Shown: positions 4,573 to 5,723 of the stretch, in pieces | Position numbering within the stretch: the first letter of the stretch is position 1 | Layout: every line of letters begins with the position of its first letter | Source: Clostridia bacterium | Lineage (GTDB): Bacteria > Bacillota > Clostridia > Christensenellales > Borkfalkiaceae | Direction of reading: 5' to 3' | Assembly: GCA_017504065.1 (NCBI GenBank) | Contig: JAFVRU010000125.1 | Span: forward strand, 1-5,723 | DNA: 5,723 bases | The notes under the pieces: model-generated | Seen by the model: the letters and a program-made list of their open reading frames with translations, nothing else | Told to the model about the DNA's origin: nothing | Databases searched by the model: none | Position numbers and translations under genes: made by a program

Positions 4573-5723
4573 TTATTTCAATTCTTCCGCAAGCGCTTCG
4601 ATTTGCGCTACGTTCTCATCGTTCATAGCCGATAAAATCTTGACTGTCGCTTGCGTATATTGCAAATTTTTACATTTTTCCAGCATGCCGAGCATGACTT
4701 TCGTCGCCATCGGCGCCCAGCTCCCGTTCTCTATAAAGCCCACCGTACGGTTTTGGAAATTCCGTTCGGTAAGGTGTTGAATAAACTCCCGCATGAACGG
4801 AAAAATCTCCCCGTTATACGTCGTTGTTGCAAGTACGATCTTCCCGTATCGGAAGGCGTCTTCCACCGCTTCCGCCATGTCGCACCGAGCCAAATCGTTC
4901 ACGACCACTTTCGGGCAACCTTTTTCTTCCAGCTTCGCCGCAAGCAGTTCTACCGCTTTTTTCGTGTTCCCGTAAACGGACGTATATGCGATCATCACTC
5001 CGTCCGATTCCACGCCGTAGCTCGACCAAGTTTGATACAAGCTCAAATAATAGCCCAGATTTTCCTTTAACACAACCCCATGCAAGGGACAAATCGTTTG
5101 GATATCCAAGCCCGCAATTTTTTTGAACAAATTTTGCACCTGTACGCCGTATTTCCCAACGATCCCGAAATAATATCGCCGCGCTTCGCACGCCCAATCT
5201 TCGTCCGCATCCGTCGTTCCGAATTTCCCGAACGCGTCCGCCGAGAACAGCACTTTTGCCGCCGAGTCGTACGTCATCGTTACTTCAGGCCAATGCACCA
5301 TCGGCGCGCTGTAAAACGAGAGCGTATGCTTCCCGAGCTCCAACGTCGAGCCGTCGGTTACGGGAATTTGCCGCTCCGCAAAATCCGTTCCGAAATAGTT
5401 TTTCATCATCACGAACGATTTCGGCGATGAAACGATTTTCGCTTCGGGATACCGCTGTGCAAAAATTTGTATATTTGCCGAATGGTCGGGCTCCATGTGT
5501 TGTACGATTAAATAATCGGGCGATTTCCCATTCAAAACGCGCGCTACGTTCTCCAACCACTCCGCGCCGAACGCCCGATCGACCGTATCCATTACGGCGA
5601 TTTTTTCGTCAAGAATCACGTAGGAATTATAAGCCATACCGTTGGGCACGACGTATTGCCCTTCGAATAAATCGAGCTGCCGATCGTTCACCCCAACGTA
5701 TTGAATATCCGCTTGAATTTCCA
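4573..5723 (-). CDS. fprA: Flavodiiron protein (A-type flavoprotein), O2/NO reductase; start at right edge
   Basis: This is an A-type flavodiiron protein: an N-terminal metallo-beta-lactamase-like diiron domain followed by a flavodoxin domain. It reduces O2 to water and/or NO to N2O in the cytoplasm, using electrons usually supplied by rubredoxin. Counted from the GTG at 5691, the diiron ligands are all present: H65, E67, D69 and H70 (HMEPDH), H133 (MVHWPE), D152 (SADAFG) and H204 (CPLHG). The FMN phosphate loop is TSVYGNT (237-243). The GTG is unlikely to be the true start. The frame continues to the edge with EIQADIQYVGV, which matches the family N-terminus, and ends in a codon xTG whose first base lies just outside, at 5724. 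That would give 383 residues, near the usual size. It is the first visible gene of an operon with rubredoxin and the BFD-like protein; its promoter is outside the window. Confidence 0.93.
   Translation of the reverse strand, partial: EIQADIQYVGVNDRQLDLFEGQYVVPNGMAYNSYVILDEKIAVMDTVDRAFGAEWLENVARVLNGKSPDYLIVQHMEPDHSANIQIFAQRYPEAKIVSSPKSFVMMKNYFGTDFAERQIPVTDGSTLELGKHTLSFYSAPMVHWPEVTMTYDSAAKVLFSADAFGKFGTTDADEDWACEARRYYFGIVGKYGVQVQNLFKKIAGLDIQTICPLHGVVLKENLGYYLSLYQTWSSYGVESDGVMIAYTSVYGNTKKAVELLAAKLEEKGCPKVVVNDLARCDMAEAVEDAFRYGKIVLATTTYNGEIFPFMREFIQHLTERNFQNRTVGFIENGSWAPMATKVMLGMLEKCKNLQYTQATVKILSAMNDENVAQIEALAEELK

Noticed and set aside
4152..4628. Plus-strand frame of 158 codons
   Set aside because: It is antisense to the BFD-like and rubredoxin genes, whose cysteine motifs and ribosome binding sites are unmistakable.

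Overview
The window looks like chromosomal DNA of an anaerobic, low-to-mid GC Gram-positive bacterium, most likely Clostridia. The signs are AGGAG-type ribosome binding sites before most genes, sigma-A style promoters (TTGACx-N17-TATAAT), a serine-rich lipoprotein, and an oxygen-defence cluster of flavodiiron protein plus rubredoxin. This is inference from gene content; no rRNA or other taxonomic marker is present.

Layout. (1) Positions 1-1529, minus strand: a two-gene operon reading leftwards, a zinc-dependent medium-chain dehydrogenase followed 12 bp later by an FAD-dependent oxidoreductase that runs off the left edge. Its promoter lies at 1569-1597. (2) Positions 1672-1923, plus strand: no protein gene. 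This stretch holds a promoter, a compact structured RNA with a possible pseudoknot, an intrinsic terminator, and a separate long hairpin. (3) Positions 1988-3299, plus strand: a strong promoter and an OFA-type (oxalate/formate antiporter-like) MFS transporter whose start codon is debatable. (4) Positions 3300-3572: short dispersed or tandem repeats and a 32-bp perfect palindrome acting as a bidirectional terminator between convergent genes. (5) Positions 3573-4107, minus strand: a small Ser-rich lipoprotein with its own promoter. (6) Positions 4191-5723, minus strand: an operon of flavodiiron protein (its start probably sits right at the window edge), a 52-residue rubredoxin and a 64-residue BFD-like [2Fe-2S] protein.

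Functionally, block 6 is a recognisable O2/NO detoxification set in which rubredoxin would feed electrons to the flavodiiron protein; the role of the BFD-like protein there is open. Blocks 1 and 3 suggest uptake and NAD-linked oxidation of small organic compounds, but the substrates cannot be read from sequence. The least explained part is the 1672-1923 intergenic region, where a promoter, a folded RNA and a terminator line up as an independent noncoding RNA gene that I cannot assign to a known family.
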